Positions 1-15,000 of a stretch of DNA of 64,000 nt are shown in pieces. The stretch comes from Stomoxys calcitrans (Eukaryota; Arthropoda; Insecta; Diptera; Muscidae). The stretch is from contig NC_081554.1 of assembly GCF_963082655.1 (NCBI RefSeq), positions 52,454,750 to 52,518,749 on the forward strand, read 5' to 3'. The notes beneath the pieces were generated by a model that made no database searches, was not told the DNA's origin, and saw only the letters and a list, made by a program, of their open reading frames with translations. Position 1 is the first letter of the stretch; every line of letters starts with the position of its first letter. Both the position numbers and the translations under genes were made by a program.

Positions 1-3000
1 CACAGGGAATAAAATTGGAAACAAACTTTTCAAAAAATTAGAGTTTTGATTTTTTTAGCATTTTTTGTGTAAAGGGTATAGCCCATTGAAAATTTCGAAA
101 AACCCGCTAGAGACAAAATTGCTGTAACTCACTCAAATCTTCGAGTTGCGACCTCTGTAAGGCATCCCTAAACTCAGAATGCCACAGGGAATGAAATTGG
201 AAACAAAGTTTTCAAGAAATTAGAGTTTTGATTTTTTGTAGCATTTTTTGTGTAAAGGGTATAGCCCATTGAAAATTTCGAAAAACCCGCTAGAGACAAA
301 ATTGCTGCCACTCACTCAAATCTTCGAGTTGCGACCTCTGTAAGGCATCCCTAAACTCAGAATGCCACAGGGAATGAAATTGGAAACAAACTTTTCAAGA
401 AATTAGAGTTTTGATTTTTTAGCATTTTTTGTGTAAAGGGTATAGCCCATTGAAAATTTCGAAAAACCCGCCAGAGACAAAATTGCTGTAACTCACTCAA
501 ATCTTCGAGTTTCGACCTCTGTAAAGCATCCCCAAAATCCGAATGTCACAGGGAATGAAATTGGAAACAAAGTTTTCAAGAAATTAGAGTTTTGATTTTT
601 TTGCATTTTTTGTGTAAAGGGTATAGCCCATTGAAAATTTCGAAAAACCCGCTAGAGACAAAATTGCTGCAACTCATTCAAATCTTCGAGTTTCGACCTC
701 CGTAAGGCATCCTTAAACTCAGAATGCCACAGGGAATCAAATTGGAAACAGACTTTTCAAGAAATTAGAGTTTTGATTTTTTAGCATTTTTTGTGTAAAG
801 GGTATAGCACATTGAAAATTTCGAAAAACCCGCTACAGACAAAATTGCTGTAACTCACTCAAATCTTCGAGTTTCGACCTCTGTAAGGCATCTCTAAACT
901 CAGAATGCCACAATGAATCAAATTGCAAACAAAGTTTTCAAGAAATTAGAGTTTTGATTTTTTGGAATTTTTTGTGTAAAGGGTATAGCCCATTGAAAAT
1001 TTCGAAAAACCCGCTAGAGACAAAATTGCTGTAACTCACTGAAATCTTCGAGTTTCGACCTCTGTCAGGCATCCCTAAACTCAGAATGCCACAGGGAATG
1101 AAATTGGAAACAAAGTTTTCAAGAAATTAGAGTTTTGATTTTTTGTAGCATTTTTTGTGTAAAGGGTATAGCCCATTGAAAATTTCGAAAAACCCGCTAG
1201 AGACAAAATTGCTGCCACTCACTCAAATCTTCGAGTTGCGACCTCTGTAAGGCATCCCTAAACTCAGAATGCCACAGGGAATGAAATTGGAAACAAACTT
1301 TTCAAGAAATTAGAGTTTTGATTTTTTAGCATTTTTTGTGTAAAGGGTATAGCCCATTGAAAATTTCGAAAAACCCGCCAGAGACAAAATTGCTGTAACT
1401 CACTCAAATCTTCGAGTTTCGACCTCTGTAAAGCATCCCCAAAATCCGAATGTCACAGGGAATGAAATTGGAAACAAAGTTTTCAAGAAATTAGAGTTTT
1501 GATTTTTTAGCATTTTTTGTGTAAAGGGTATAGCCCATTGAAAATTTCGAAAAACCCGCCAGAGACAAAATTGCTGTAACTCACTCAAATCTTCGAGTTT
1601 CGACCTCTGTAAAGCATCCCCAAAATCCGAATGTCACAGGGAATGAAATTGGAAACAAAGTTTTCAAGAAATTAGAGTTTTGATTTTTTTGCATTTTTTG
1701 TGTAAAGGGTATAGCCCATTGAAAATTTCGAAAAACCCGCTACAGACAAAATTGCTGTAACTCACTCAAATCTTCGAGTTTCGACCTCTGTAAGGCATCT
1801 CTAAACTCAGAATGCCACAATGAATCAAATTGCAAACAAAGTTTTCAAGAAATTAGAGTTTTGATTTTTTGGAATTTTTTGTGTAAAGGGTATAGCCCAT
1901 TGAAAATTTCGAAAAACCCGCTAGAGACAAAATTGCTGTAACTCACTCAAATCTTCGAGTTTCGACCTCTGTAAGGCATCCCTAAACTCAGAATGTCACA
2001 GGGAATCAAATTGGAAACAGACTTTTCAAGAAATTAGAGTTTTGATTTTTTAGCATTTTTTGTGTAAAGGGTATAGCCCATTGAAAATTTCGAAAAACCC
2101 GCTACAGACAAAATTGCTGTAACTCACTCAAATCTTCGAGTTTCGACCTATGTAAGGCATCCCTAAACTCAGAATGTCACAGGGAATCAAATTGGAAACA
2201 GACTTTCCAAGAAATTAGAGTTTTGATTTTTTAGCATTTTTTGTGTAAAGGGTATAGCCCATTGAAAATTTCGAAAAACCCGCTAGAGACAAAATTGCTG
2301 TAACTCACTCAAATCTTCGAGTTTCGACCTCTGTAAGGCATCCCTAATCTCAGAATGCCACAGGGAACGAAATTGGAAACAAAGTTTTCAAGAGATTAGA
2401 GTTTTGATTTTTTAGCATTTTTTGTGTAAAGGGTATAGCCCATTGAAAATTTCGAAAAACCCGCCAGGGACAAAATTGCTGTAACTCACTCAAATCTTCG
2501 AGTTTCGACCTCTGTAAAGCATCCCCAAAATCCGAATGTCACAGGGAATGAAATTGGAAACAAAGTTTTCAAGAAATTAGAGTTTTGATTTTTTAGCATT
2601 TTTTGTGTAAAGGGTATAGCCCATTGAAAATTTCGAAAAACCCGCCAGAGACAAAATTGCTGTAACTCACTCAAATCTTCGAGTTTCGACCTCTGTAAAG
2701 CATCCCCAAAATCCGAATGTCACAGGGAATGAAATTGGAAACAAAGTTTCCAAGAAATTAGAGTTTTGATTTTTTTGCATTTTTTGTGTAAAGGGTATAG
2801 CCCATTGAAAATTTCGAAAAACCCGCTAGAGACAAAATTGCTGTAACTCACTGAAATCTTCGAGTTTCGACCTCTGTCAGGCATCCCTAAACTCAGAATG
2901 CCACAATGAATCAAATTGGAAACAAAGTTTTCAAGAAATTAGAGTTTTGATTTTTTGGAATTTTTTGTGTAAAGGGTATAGCCCATTGAAAATTTCGAAA

Positions 3001-6000
3001 AAGCCGCTAGAGACAAAATTGCTGTATTTCACTCAAATCTTCGAGTTTCGACCTCTGTAAGGCATCCCTAAACTCAGAATGCCACAGGGAACGAAATTGG
3101 AAACAAAATTTTCAAGAAATTAGAGTTTTGATTTTTTAGCATTTTTTGTGTAAATTTCGAAAAACCCGCTAGAGACAAAATTGCTGTAACTCACTCAAAT
3201 CTTCGAGTTTCGACCTCTGTAAGGCATCCCTAAACTCAGAATGCCACAGGGAATGAAATTGGAAACAAACTTTTCAAGAAATTAGAGTTTTGATTTTTTA
3301 GCATTTTTTGTGTAAAGGGTATAGCCCATTGAAAATTTCGAAAAACCCGCTAGAGACAAAATTGCTGTAACTCACTCAAATCTTCGAGTTTCGACCTCTG
3401 TAAGGCATCCCTAAACTCAGAATGCCACAGGGAATGAAATTGGAAACAAACTTTTCAAGAAATTAGAGTTTTGATTTTTTAGCATTTTTTGTGTAAAGGG
3501 TATAGCCCATTGAAAATTTCGAAAAACCCGCTGGAGACAAAATTGCTGTATTTCACTCAAATCTTCGAGTTTCGACCTCTGTAAGGCATCCCTAAACTCA
3601 GAATGCCACAGGGAACGAAATTATCAACAAAGTTTTCAAGAAATTAGAGTTTTGATTTTTTAGCATTTTTTGTGTAAAGGGTATAGCCCATTGAAAATTT
3701 CGAAAACCTGCTACAGACAAAATTGCTGTAACTCACTCAAATCTTCGAGTTGCGACCTCTGTAAGGCATCCCTAAACTCAGAATGCCACAGGGAATGAAA
3801 TTGGAAACAAAGTTTCCAAGAAATTAGAGTTTTGATTTTTTTAGCATTTTTTGTGTAAAGGGTATAGCCCATTGAAAATTTCGAAAAACCCGCTAGAGAC
3901 AAAATTGCTGTAACTCACTCAAATCTTCGAGTTGCGACCTCTGTAAGGCATCCCTAAACTCAGAATGCCACAGGGAATGAAATTGGAAACAAAGTTTTCA
4001 AGAAATTAGAGTTTTGATATTTTTTTATCATTTTTTGTGTAAAGGGTATAGCCCATTGAAAATTTCGAAAAACCCGCTAGAGACAAAATTGCTGCCACTC
4101 ACTCAAATCTTCGAGTTGCGACCTCTGTAAGGCATCCCTAAACTCAGAATGCCACAGGGAATGAAATTGGAAACAAACTTTTCAAGAAATTAGAGTTTTG
4201 ATTTTTTTGCATTTTTTGTGTAATGGGTATAGCCCATTGAAAATTTCGAAAACCTGCTACAGACAAAATTGCTGTAACTCACTCAAATCTTCGAGTTGCG
4301 ACCTCTGTAAGGCATCCCTAAACTCAGAATGTCACAGGGAATGAAATTGGAAACAAAGTTTTCAAGAAATTAGAGTTTTGATTTTTTTAGCATTTTTTGT
4401 GTAAAGGGTATAGCCCATTGAAAATTTCGAAAAACCCGCCAGAGACAAAATTGCTGCCACTCACTCAAATCTTCGAGTTTCGACCTCTGTAAGACATCCC
4501 TAAACTCAGAATGCCACAGGGAATGAAATTGGAAACAAACTTTTCAAGAAATTAGAGTTTTGATTTTTTAGCATTTTTTGTGTAAAGGGTATAGCCCATT
4601 GAAAATTTCGAAAAACCCGCTAGAGACAAAATTGCTGTAACTCACTCAAATCTTCGAGTTTCGACCTCTGTAAGGCATCCCTAAACTCAGAATGTCACAG
4701 GGAATGAAATTGGAAACAAACTTTTCAAGAAATTAGAGTTTTGATTTTTTAGCATTTTTTGTGTAAAGGGTACAGCCCATTGAAAATTTCGAAAAACCTG
4801 CTACAGACAAAATTGCTGTAACTCACTCAAATCTTCGAGTTTCGACCTCTGTAAGGCATCCCTAAACTCAGAATGCCATAGGGAATGAAATTGGAAACAA
4901 ACTTTTCAAGAAATTAGAGTTTTGATTTTTTAGCATTTTTTTTGTAAAGGGTATAGCCCATTGAAAATTTCGCAAAACCCGCTAGAGACAAAATTGCTGT
5001 AACTCACTCAAATACTCGAGTTTCGACCTATGTAAGGCATCCCTACACTCAGAATGTCACAGGGAATAAAACTGGAAACAAACTTTTCAAGAAATTAGAG
5101 TTTTGATTTTTTAGCATTTTTTGTGTAAAGGGTATAGCCCATTGAAAATTTCGAAAAACCCGCTACAGACAAAATTGCTGTAACTCACTCAAATCTTCGA
5201 GTTACGACCTCTGTAAGGCATCCCTATACTCAGAATGTCACAGGGAATAAAATTGGAAACAAACTTTTCAAGAAATTAGAGTTTTGATTTTTTTAGCATT
5301 TTTTGTGTAAAGGGTATAGCCCATTGAAAATTTCGAAAAACCCGCTAGAGACAAAATTGCTGCCACTCACTCAAATCTTCGAGTTTCGACCTCTGTAAGG
5401 CATCCCTAAACTCAGAATGCCACAGGGAATGAAATTGGAAACAAACTTTTCAAGAAATTAGAGTTTTGATTTTTTTGCATTTTTTGTGTAAAGGGTATAG
5501 CCCATTGAAAATTTCGAAAACCTGCTAGAGACAAAATTGCTGTAACTCACTCAAATCTTCGAGTTGCGACCTCTGTAAGGCATCCCTAAACTCAGAATGC
5601 CACAGGGAATGAAATTGGAAACAAAGTTTTCAAGAAATTAGAGTTTTGATTTTTTTAGCATTTTTTGTGTAAAGGGTATAGCCCATTGAAAATTTCGAAA
5701 ACCTGCTACAGACAAAATTGCTGTAACTCACTCAAATCTTCGAGTTGCGACCTCTGTAAGGCATCCCTAAACTCAGAATGCCACAGGGAATGAAATTGGA
5801 AACAAAGTTTTCAAGAAATTAGAGTTTTGATTTTTTTAGCATTTTTTGTGTAAAGGGTATAGCCCATTGAAAATTTCGAAAAACCCGCTAGAGATAAAAT
5901 TGCTGTAACTCACTCAAATCTTCGAGTTTCGAACTCTGTAAGGCATCCCTAAACTCAGAGTGCCACAGGGAATGAAATTGGAAACAAACTTTTCAAGAAA

Positions 6001-9000
6001 TTAGAGTTTCGATTTTTTTGCATTTTTTTGTAAAGGTTATAGCCCATTGAAAATTTCGAAAAACCCGCTAGAGATAAAATTGCTGTAACTCACTCAAATC
6101 TTCGAGTTTCGACCTCTATAAGGCATCCCTAAACTCAGAATGTCACAGGGAATGAAATTGGAAACAGACTTTTCAAGAAATTAGAGTTTTGATTTTTTAG
6201 CATTTTTTGTGTAAAGGGCATAGCCCATTGAAAATTTCGAAAAACCCGCTACAGACAAAATTGCTGTAACTCACTCAAATCTTCGAGTTTCGACCTCTGT
6301 AAGGCATCCCTAAACTCAGAATGTCACAGGGAATGAAATTGGAAACAAACTTTTCAAGAAATTAGAGTTTTGATTTTTTAGCATTTTTTGTGTAAAGGGT
6401 ATAGCCCATTGAAAATTTCGAAAAACCCGCAAGAGACAAAATTGCTGTAACTCACTCAAATATTCGAGTTTCGACCTCTGTAAGGCATCCCTAAACTCAG
6501 AATGCCACAGGGAATAAAATTGGAAACAAACTTTTCAAGAAATTAGAGTTTTGATTTTTTTAGCATTTTTTGTGTAAAGGGTATAGCCCATTGAAAATTT
6601 CGAAAAACCCCCTAGAGACAAAATTGCTGTAACTCACTCAAATCTTCGAGTTGCGACCTCTGTAAGGCATCCCTAAACTCAGAATGCCACAGGGAATGAA
6701 ATTGGAAACAAAGTTTTCAAGAAATTAGAGTTTTGATTTTTTTTAGCATTTTTTGTGTAAAGGGTATAGCCCATTGAAAATTTCGAAAAACCCGCTAGAG
6801 ACAAAATTGCTGCCACTCACTCAAATCTTCGAGTTGCGACCTCTGTAAGGCATCCCTAAACTCAGAATGCCACAGGGAATGAAATTGGAAACAAACTTTT
6901 CAAGAAATTAGAGTTTTGATTTTTTAGCATTTTTTGTGTAAAGGGTATAGCCCATTGAAAATTTCGAAAAACCTGCTACAGACAAAATTGCTGTAACTCA
7001 CTCAAATCTTCGAGTTGCGACCTCTGTAAGGCATCCCTAAACTCAGAATGCCACAGGGAATGAAATTGGAAACAAAGTTTGCAAGAAATTAGAGTTTTGA
7101 TTTTTTTAGCATTTTTTGTGTAAAGGGTATAGCCCATTGAAAATTTCGCAAAACCTGCTACAGACAAAATTGCTGTAACTCACACAAATCTTCGAGTTTC
7201 GACCTCTGTAAGGCATCCCTAAACTCAGAATGTCACAGGGAATGAAATTGGAAACAAACTTTTCAAGAAATTAGAGTTTTGATTTTTTAGCATTTTTTGT
7301 GTAAAGGGTATAGCCCATTGAAAATTTCGAAAAACCCGCTAGAGACAAAATTGCTGTAACTCACTCAAATCTTCAAATTTCGACCTCTGTAAGGCATCCC
7401 TAAACTCAGAATGCCACAGGGAATAAAATTGGAAACAAAGTTTTCAAGAAATTAGAGTTTTGATTTTTTAGCATTTTTTGTGTAAAGGGTATAGCCCATT
7501 GAAAATTTCGAAAAACCCGCTAGAGACAAAATTGCTGTAACTCACTCAAATCTTCGAGTTTCGACCTCTGTAAGGCATCCCTAAACTCAGAATGCCACAG
7601 GGAATAAATTTGGAAACAAACTTTTCAAGAAATTAGAGTTTTGATTTTTTTAGCATTTTTTGTGTAAAGGGTATAGCCCATTGAAAATTTCGAAAAACCC
7701 GCTAGAGACAAAATTGCTGTAACTCACTCAAATCTTCGAGTTGCGACCTCTGTAAGGCATCCCTAAACTCAGAATGCCACAGGGAATGAAATTGGAAACA
7801 AAGTTTTCAAGAAATTAGAGTTTTGATTTTTTTAGCATTTTTTGTGTAAAGGGTATAGCCCATTGAAAATTTCGAAAAACCCGCTAGAGACAAAATTGCT
7901 GTAACTCACTCAAATCTTCGAGTTTCGACCTCTGTAAGGCATCCCTAAACTCAGAATGCCACAGGGAATGAAACTGGAAACAAACTTTTCAAGAAATTAG
8001 AGTTTTGATTTTTTAGCATTTTTTGTGTAAAGGGTATAGCCCATTGAAAATTTCGAAAAACCCGCTAGAGACAAAATTGCTGTAACTCACTCAAATCTTC
8101 GAGTTTCGACCTCTGTAGGGCATCCCTAAACTCAGAATGCCACAGGGAATAAATTTGGAAACAAACTTTTCAAGAAATTAGAGTTTTGATTTTTTTTTAG
8201 CATTTTTTGTGTAAAGGGTATAGCCCATTGAAAATTTCGAAAAGCCCGCTACAGACAAAATTGCTGTAACTCACTCAAATCTTCGAGTTTCGACCTCTGT
8301 AAGGCATCCCTAAACTCAGAATGTCACAGGGAATGAAATTGGAAACAAACTTTTCAAGAAATTAGAGTTTTGATTTTTTAGCATTTTTTGTGCAAAGGGT
8401 ATAGTCCATTGAAAATTTCGAAAAACCCGCTAGAGACAAAATTGCTGTAACTCACTCAAATCTTCAAATTTCGACCTCTGTAAGGCATCCCTAAACTCAG
8501 AATGCCACAGGGAATAAAATTGGAAACAAAGTTTTCAAGAAATTAGAGTTTTGATTTTTTAGCATTTTTTGTGTAAAGGGTATAGCCCATTGAAAATTTC
8601 GAAAAACCCGCTAGAGACAAAATTGCTGTAACTCACTCAAATCTTCGAGTTTCGACCTCTGTAAGGCATCCCTAAACTCAGAATGTCACAGGGAATGAAA
8701 TTGGAAACAAACTTTTCAAGAAATTAGAGTTTTGATTTTTTAGCATTTTTTGTGTAAAGGGTATAGCCCATTGAAAATTTCGAAAAACCCGCTAGAGACA
8801 AAATTGCTGTAACTCACTCAAATCTTCAAATTTCGACCTCTGTAAGGCATCCCTAATCTCAGAATGCCACAGGGAATAAAATTGGAAACAAACTTTTCAA
8901 GAAATTAGAGTTTTGATTTTTTTAGCATTTTTTGTGTAAAGGGTATAGCCCATTGAAAATTTCGAAAAACCCGCTAGAGACAAAATTGCTGTAACTCACT

Positions 9001-12000
9001 CAAATCTTCGAGTTTCGACCTCTGTAAGGCATCCCTAAACTCAGAATGCCACAGGGAATAAAATTGGAAACAAACTTTTCAAGAAATTAGAGTTTTGATT
9101 TTTCGAAAAACCTGCTACAGACAAAATTGCTGTAACTCACTCAAATCTTCGAGTTTCGACCTCTGTAAGGCATCCCTAAACTCAGAATGTCACAGGGAAT
9201 GAAATTGGAAACAAACTTTTCAAGAAATTTGAGTTTTGATTTTTTAGCATTTTTTGTGTAAAGGGTATAGCCCATTGAAAATTTCGAAAAACCCGCTAGA
9301 GACAAAATTGCTGTAACTGACTCAAATCTTCAAATTTCGACCTCTGTAAGGCATCCCTAAACTCAGAATGCCACAGGGAATAAAATTGGAAACAAACTTT
9401 TCAAGAAATTAGAGTTTTGATTTTTTAGCATTTTTTGTGTAAAGGGTATAGCCCATTGAAAATTTCGAAAAACCCGCTAGAGACAAAATTGCTGTAACTC
9501 ACTCAAATCTTCGAGTTTCGACCTCTGTAAGGCATCCCTAAACTCAGAATGCCACAGGGAATAAATTTGGAAACAAACTTTTCAAGAAATTAGAGTTTTG
9601 ATTTTTTTAGCATTTTTTGTGTAAAGGGTATAGCCCATTGAAAATTTCGAAAAGCCCGCTACAGACAAAATTGCTGTAACTCACTCAAATCTTCGAGTTT
9701 CGACCTCTGTAAGGCATCCCTATACTCAGAATGTCACAGGGAATGAAATTGGAAACAAACTTTTCAAGAAATTAGAGTTTTGATTTTTTAGCATTTTTTG
9801 TGCAAAGGGTATAGCCCATTGAAAATTTCGAAAAACCCGCTAGAGACAAAATTGCTGTAACTCACTCAAATCTTCGAGTTTCGACCTCTGTAAGGCATCC
9901 CTAAACTCAGAATGCCACAGGGAATGAAATTGGAAACAAAGTTTTCAAGAAATTAGAGTTTTTATTTTTTTAGCATTTTTTGTGTAAAGGGTATAGCCCA
10001 TTGAAAATTTAGAAAAACCCGCTAGAGACAAAATTGCTGTAACTCACTCAAATCTTCGAGTTTCGACCTCTGTAAGGCATCCCTATACTCAGAATGCCAC
10101 AGGGAATAAAATTGGAAACAAAGTTTTCAAGAAATTAGAGTTTTGATTTTTTAGCATTTTTTGTGAAAAGGGTATAGCCCATTGAAAATTTCGAAAAACC
10201 CGCTAGAGACAAAATTGCTGCCACTCACTCAAATCTTCGAGTTGCGACCTCTGTAAGGCATCCCTAAACTCAGAATGGCACAGGGAATGAAATTGGAAAC
10301 AAAGTTTTCAAGAAATTAGAGTTTTGATTTTTTAGCATTTTTTGTGTAAAGGGTATAGCCCATTGAAAATTTCGAAAAACCCGCTATAGACAAAATTGCT
10401 GTAACTCACTCAAATCTTCGAGTTTCGACCTCTGTCAGGCATCCCTATACTCAGAATGTCACAGGGAATAAAATTGGAAACAAACTTTTCAAGATATTAG
10501 AGTTTTGATTTTTTAGTATTTTTTGTGTAAAGGGTATAGCCCATTGAAAATTTCGAAAAACCCGCTAGAGACAAAATTGCTGTAACTCACTCAAATCTTC
10601 GAGTTTCGACCTCTGTAAGGCATCCCTAAACTCAGAGTGCCACAGGGAATGAAATTGGAAACAGTCTTTTCAAGAAATTAAAATTTTGATTTTTTAGCAT
10701 TTTTTGTGTAAAGGGTATAGCCCATTGAAAATTTCGAAAAACCCGCTACAGACAAAATTGCTGTAACTCACTCAAATCTTCGAGTTTCGACCTCTGTAAG
10801 GCATCCCTAAACTCAGAGTGCCACAGGGAATGAAATTGGAAACAGTCTTTTCAAGAAACTAAAATTTTGATTTTTTAGCATTTTTTGTGTAAAGGGTATA
10901 GCCCATTGAAAATTTCGAAAAACCCGCTACAGACAAAATTGCTGTAACTCACTCAAATCTTCGAGTTTCGACCTCTGTAAGGCATCCCTAAACTCAGAAT
11001 GCCACAGGGAATGAAATTGGAAACAAAGTTTTCAAGAAATTACAGTTTTGTTTTTTTAGCATTTTTTGTGTAAAGGGTATAGCCCATTGAAAATTTAGAA
11101 AAACCCGCTAGAGACAAAATTGCTGTAACTCACTCAAATCTTCGAGTTTCGACCTCTGTAAGGCATCCCTAAACTCAGAATGCCACAGGGAATAAAATTG
11201 GAAACAAACTTTTCAAGTAATTAGAGTTTTGATTTTTTTAGCATTTTTTGTGTAAAGGGAAATTTCGAAAAACCCGCTACAGACAAAATTGCTGTAACTC
11301 ACTCAAATCTTCGAGTTTCGACCTCTGTAAGGCATCCCTAAACTCAGAATGCCACAGGGAATGAAATTGGAAACAAAGTTTTCAAGAAATTAGAGTTTTG
11401 ATTTTTTTAGCATATTTTGTGTAAAGGGTATAGCCCATTGAAAATTTCGAAAAACCCGCTAGAGACAAAATTGCTGCCACTCACTCAAATCTTCGAGTTG
11501 CGACCTCTGTAAGGCATCCCTAAACTCAGAATGCCACAGGGAATGAAATTGGAAACAAAGTTTTCAAGAAATTAGAGTTTTGATTTTTTAGCTGCCAAAA
11601 TTGCTGTAACTCACTCAAATCTTCGAGTTGCTACCTCTGTAAGGCATCCCTAAACTCAGAATGCCACAGGGAATGAAATTGGAAACAAAGTTTTCAAGAA
11701 ATTAGAGTTTTGATTTTTTAGCATTTTTTGTGTAAAGGGTGAAGCCCATTGAAAATTTCGAAAAACCCGCTAGAGACAAAATTGCTGTAACTCACTCAAA
11801 TCTTCGAGTTGCGACCTCTGTAAGGCATCCCTATACTCAGAATGCCACAGGGAATGAAATTGGAAACAACGTTTTCAAGAAATTAGAGTTTTGATTTTTT
11901 AGCATTTTTTGTGTAAAGGGTAAAGCCCATTGAAAATTTCGAAAAACCCGCTAGAGACAAAATTGCTGTAACTCACTCAAATCTTCGAGTTTCGACCTCT

Positions 12001-15000
12001 GTAAGGCATCCCTAAACTCAGAGTGCCACAGGGAATGAAATTGGAAACAGTCTTTTCAAGAAATTAGAGTTTTGATTTTTTAGCATTTTTTGTGTAAAGG
12101 GTATAGCCCATTGAAAATTTCGAAAAACCCGCTACAGACAAAATTGCTGTAACTCACTCAAATCTTCGAGTTTCAACCTCTGTAAGGCATCCCTACACTC
12201 AGAATGTCACAGGGAATAAAACTGGAAACAAACATTTCAAGAAATTAGAGTTTTGATTTTTTAGCATTTTTTGTGTAAAGGGTAAAGTCCATTGAAAATT
12301 TCGAAAAACCCGCTAGAGACAAAATTGCTGTAACTCACTCAAATCTTCGAGTTGCGACCTCTGTAAGGCATCCCTAAACTCAGAATGCCACAGGGAATCA
12401 AATTGGAAACAAACTTTTCAAGAAATTAGAGTTTTGATTTTTTAGCATTTTTTGTGTAAAGGGTATAGCCCATTGAAAATTTCGAAAAACCCGCTAGAGA
12501 CAAAATTGCTGTAACTCACTCAAATCTTCGAGTTTCGACCTCTGTAAGGCATCCCTACACTCAGAATGTCACAGGGAATAAAACTGGAAACAAACATTTC
12601 AAGAAATTAGAGTTTTGATTTTTTAGCATTTTTTGTGTAAAGGGTAAAGTCCATTGAAAATTTCGAAAAACCCGCTAGAGACAAAATTGCTGTAACTCAC
12701 TCAAATCTTCGAGTTGCGACCTCTGTAAGGCATCCCTAAACTCAGAATGCCACAGGGAATCAAATTGGAAACAAACTTTTCAAGAAATTAGAGTTTTGAT
12801 TTTTTAGCATTTTTGTGGCATTTAGCCCATTGAAAATTTCGAAAAACCCGCTAGAGACAAAATTGCTGTAACTCACTCAAATCTTCGAGTTTCGACCTCT
12901 GTAAGGCATCCCTAAACTCATAATGTCACAGGGAATAAAATTGGAAACAAACTTTTCAAGAAATTAGAGTTTTGATTTTTTAGTATTTTTTGTGTAAAGG
13001 GTATAGCCCATTGAAAATTTCGAAAAACCCGCTACAGACAAAATTGCTGTAACTCACTCAAATCTTCGAGTTTCGACCTCTGTAAGGCATCCCTAAACTC
13101 ATAATGTCACAGGGAATAAAATTGGAAACAAACTTTTCAAGAAATTAGAGTTTTGATTTTTTAGTATTTTTTGTGTAAAGGGTATAGCCCATTGAAAATT
13201 TCGAAAAACCCGCTAGAGACAAAATTGCTGTAACTCACTCAAATATTCGAGTTTTGACCTCTGTAAGGCATCCCTACACTCAGAATGTCACAGGGAATAA
13301 AACTGGAAACAAACATTTCAAGAAATTAGAGTTTTGATTTTTTAGCATTTTTTGTGTAAAGGGTATAGCCCATTGAAAATTTCGAAAAACCCGCTACAGA
13401 CAAAATTGCTGTAACTCACTCAAATCTTCGAGTTTCAACCTCTGTAAGGCATCCCTAAACTCAGAATGTCATAGGGAATGAAATTGGAAACAAACTTTTC
13501 AAGAAATTTGAGTTTTGATTTTTTAGCATTTTTTTTGTAAAGGGTATAGCCCATTGAAAATTTCGAAAAACCCGCTAGAGACAAAATTGCTGTAACTCAC
13601 TCAAATATTTGAGTTTTGACCTCTGTAAGGCATCCCTACACTCAGAATGTCACAGGGAATAAAACTGGAAACAAACATTTCAAGAAATTAGAGTTTTGAT
13701 TTTTTAGCATTTTTTGTGTAAAGGGTAAAGTCCATTGAAAATTTCGAAAAACCCGCTAGAGACAAAATTGCTGTAACTCACTCAAATCTTCGAGTTGCGA
13801 CCTCTGTAAGGCATCCCTAAACTCAGAATGCCACAGGGAATCAAATTGGAAACAAACTTTTCAAGAAATTAGAGTTTTGATTTTTTAGCATTTTTGTGGC
13901 ATTTAGCCCATTGAAAATTTCGAAAAACCCGCTAGAGACAAAATTGCTGTAACTCACTCAAATCTTCGAGTTTCGACCTGTGTAAGGCATCCCTATACTC
14001 AGAATGTCACAGGGAATAAAACTGGGAACAAACATTTCAAGAAATTAGAGTTTTGATTTTTTAGCATTTTTTGTGTAGTCCATTGAAAATTTCGAAAAAC
14101 CCGCTAGAGACAAAATTGCTGTAACTCACTCAAATCTTCGAGTTTCGACCTCTGTAAGGCATCCCTAAACTCAGAGTGCCACAGGGAATGAAATTGGAAA
14201 CAGTCTTTTCAAGAAATTAAAATTTTGATTTTTTAGCATTTTTTGTGTAAAGGGTATAGCCCATTGAAAATTTCGAAAAACCCGCTACAGACAAAATTGC
14301 TGTAACTCACTCAAATCTTCGAGTTTCAACCTCTGTAAGGCATCCCTAAACTCAGAATGCCACAGGGAATGAAATTGGAAACAAAGTTTTCAAGAAATTA
14401 GAGTTTTGATTTTTTAGCATTTTTTGTGTAGTCCATTGAAAATTTCGAAAAACCCGCTAGAGCAAAATTGCTGTAACTCACTCAAATCTTCGAGTTGCGA
14501 CCTCTGTAAGGCATCCCTAAACTCAGAATGCCACAGGGAATGAAATTGGAAACAAAGTTTTCAAGAAATTAGAGTTTTGATTTTTTAGCATTTCTTGTGT
14601 AAAAGGTATAGCCCATTGAAAATTTCGAAAAACCCGCTAGAGACAAAATTGCTGTAACTCTCTCAAATCTTCGAGTTTCGACCTCTGTCAGGCATCCCTA
14701 AACTCAGAATGTCACAGGGAATAAAATTGGAAACAAACTTTTCAAGATATTAGAGTTTTGATTTTTTAGTATTTTTTGTGTAAAGGGTATAGCCCATTGA
14801 AAATTTCGAAAAACCCGCTACAGACAAAATTGATGTAACTCACTCAAATCTTCAAGTTGCGACCTCTGTAAGCCATCCCTAAACTCAGAATGCCACAGGG
14901 AATGAAATTGGAAACAAACTTTTCAAGAAATTAGAGTTTTGATTTTTTAGCATTTTTTGTGTAAAGGGTATAGCCCATTGAAAATTTCGAAAAACCCGCT

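Noticed and set aside
1400..7167. Short antisense open frames in the satellite (about 62-64 codons)
   Set aside because: They are all shadows of the same monomer, end within about one unit, and the unit length is not a multiple of three.
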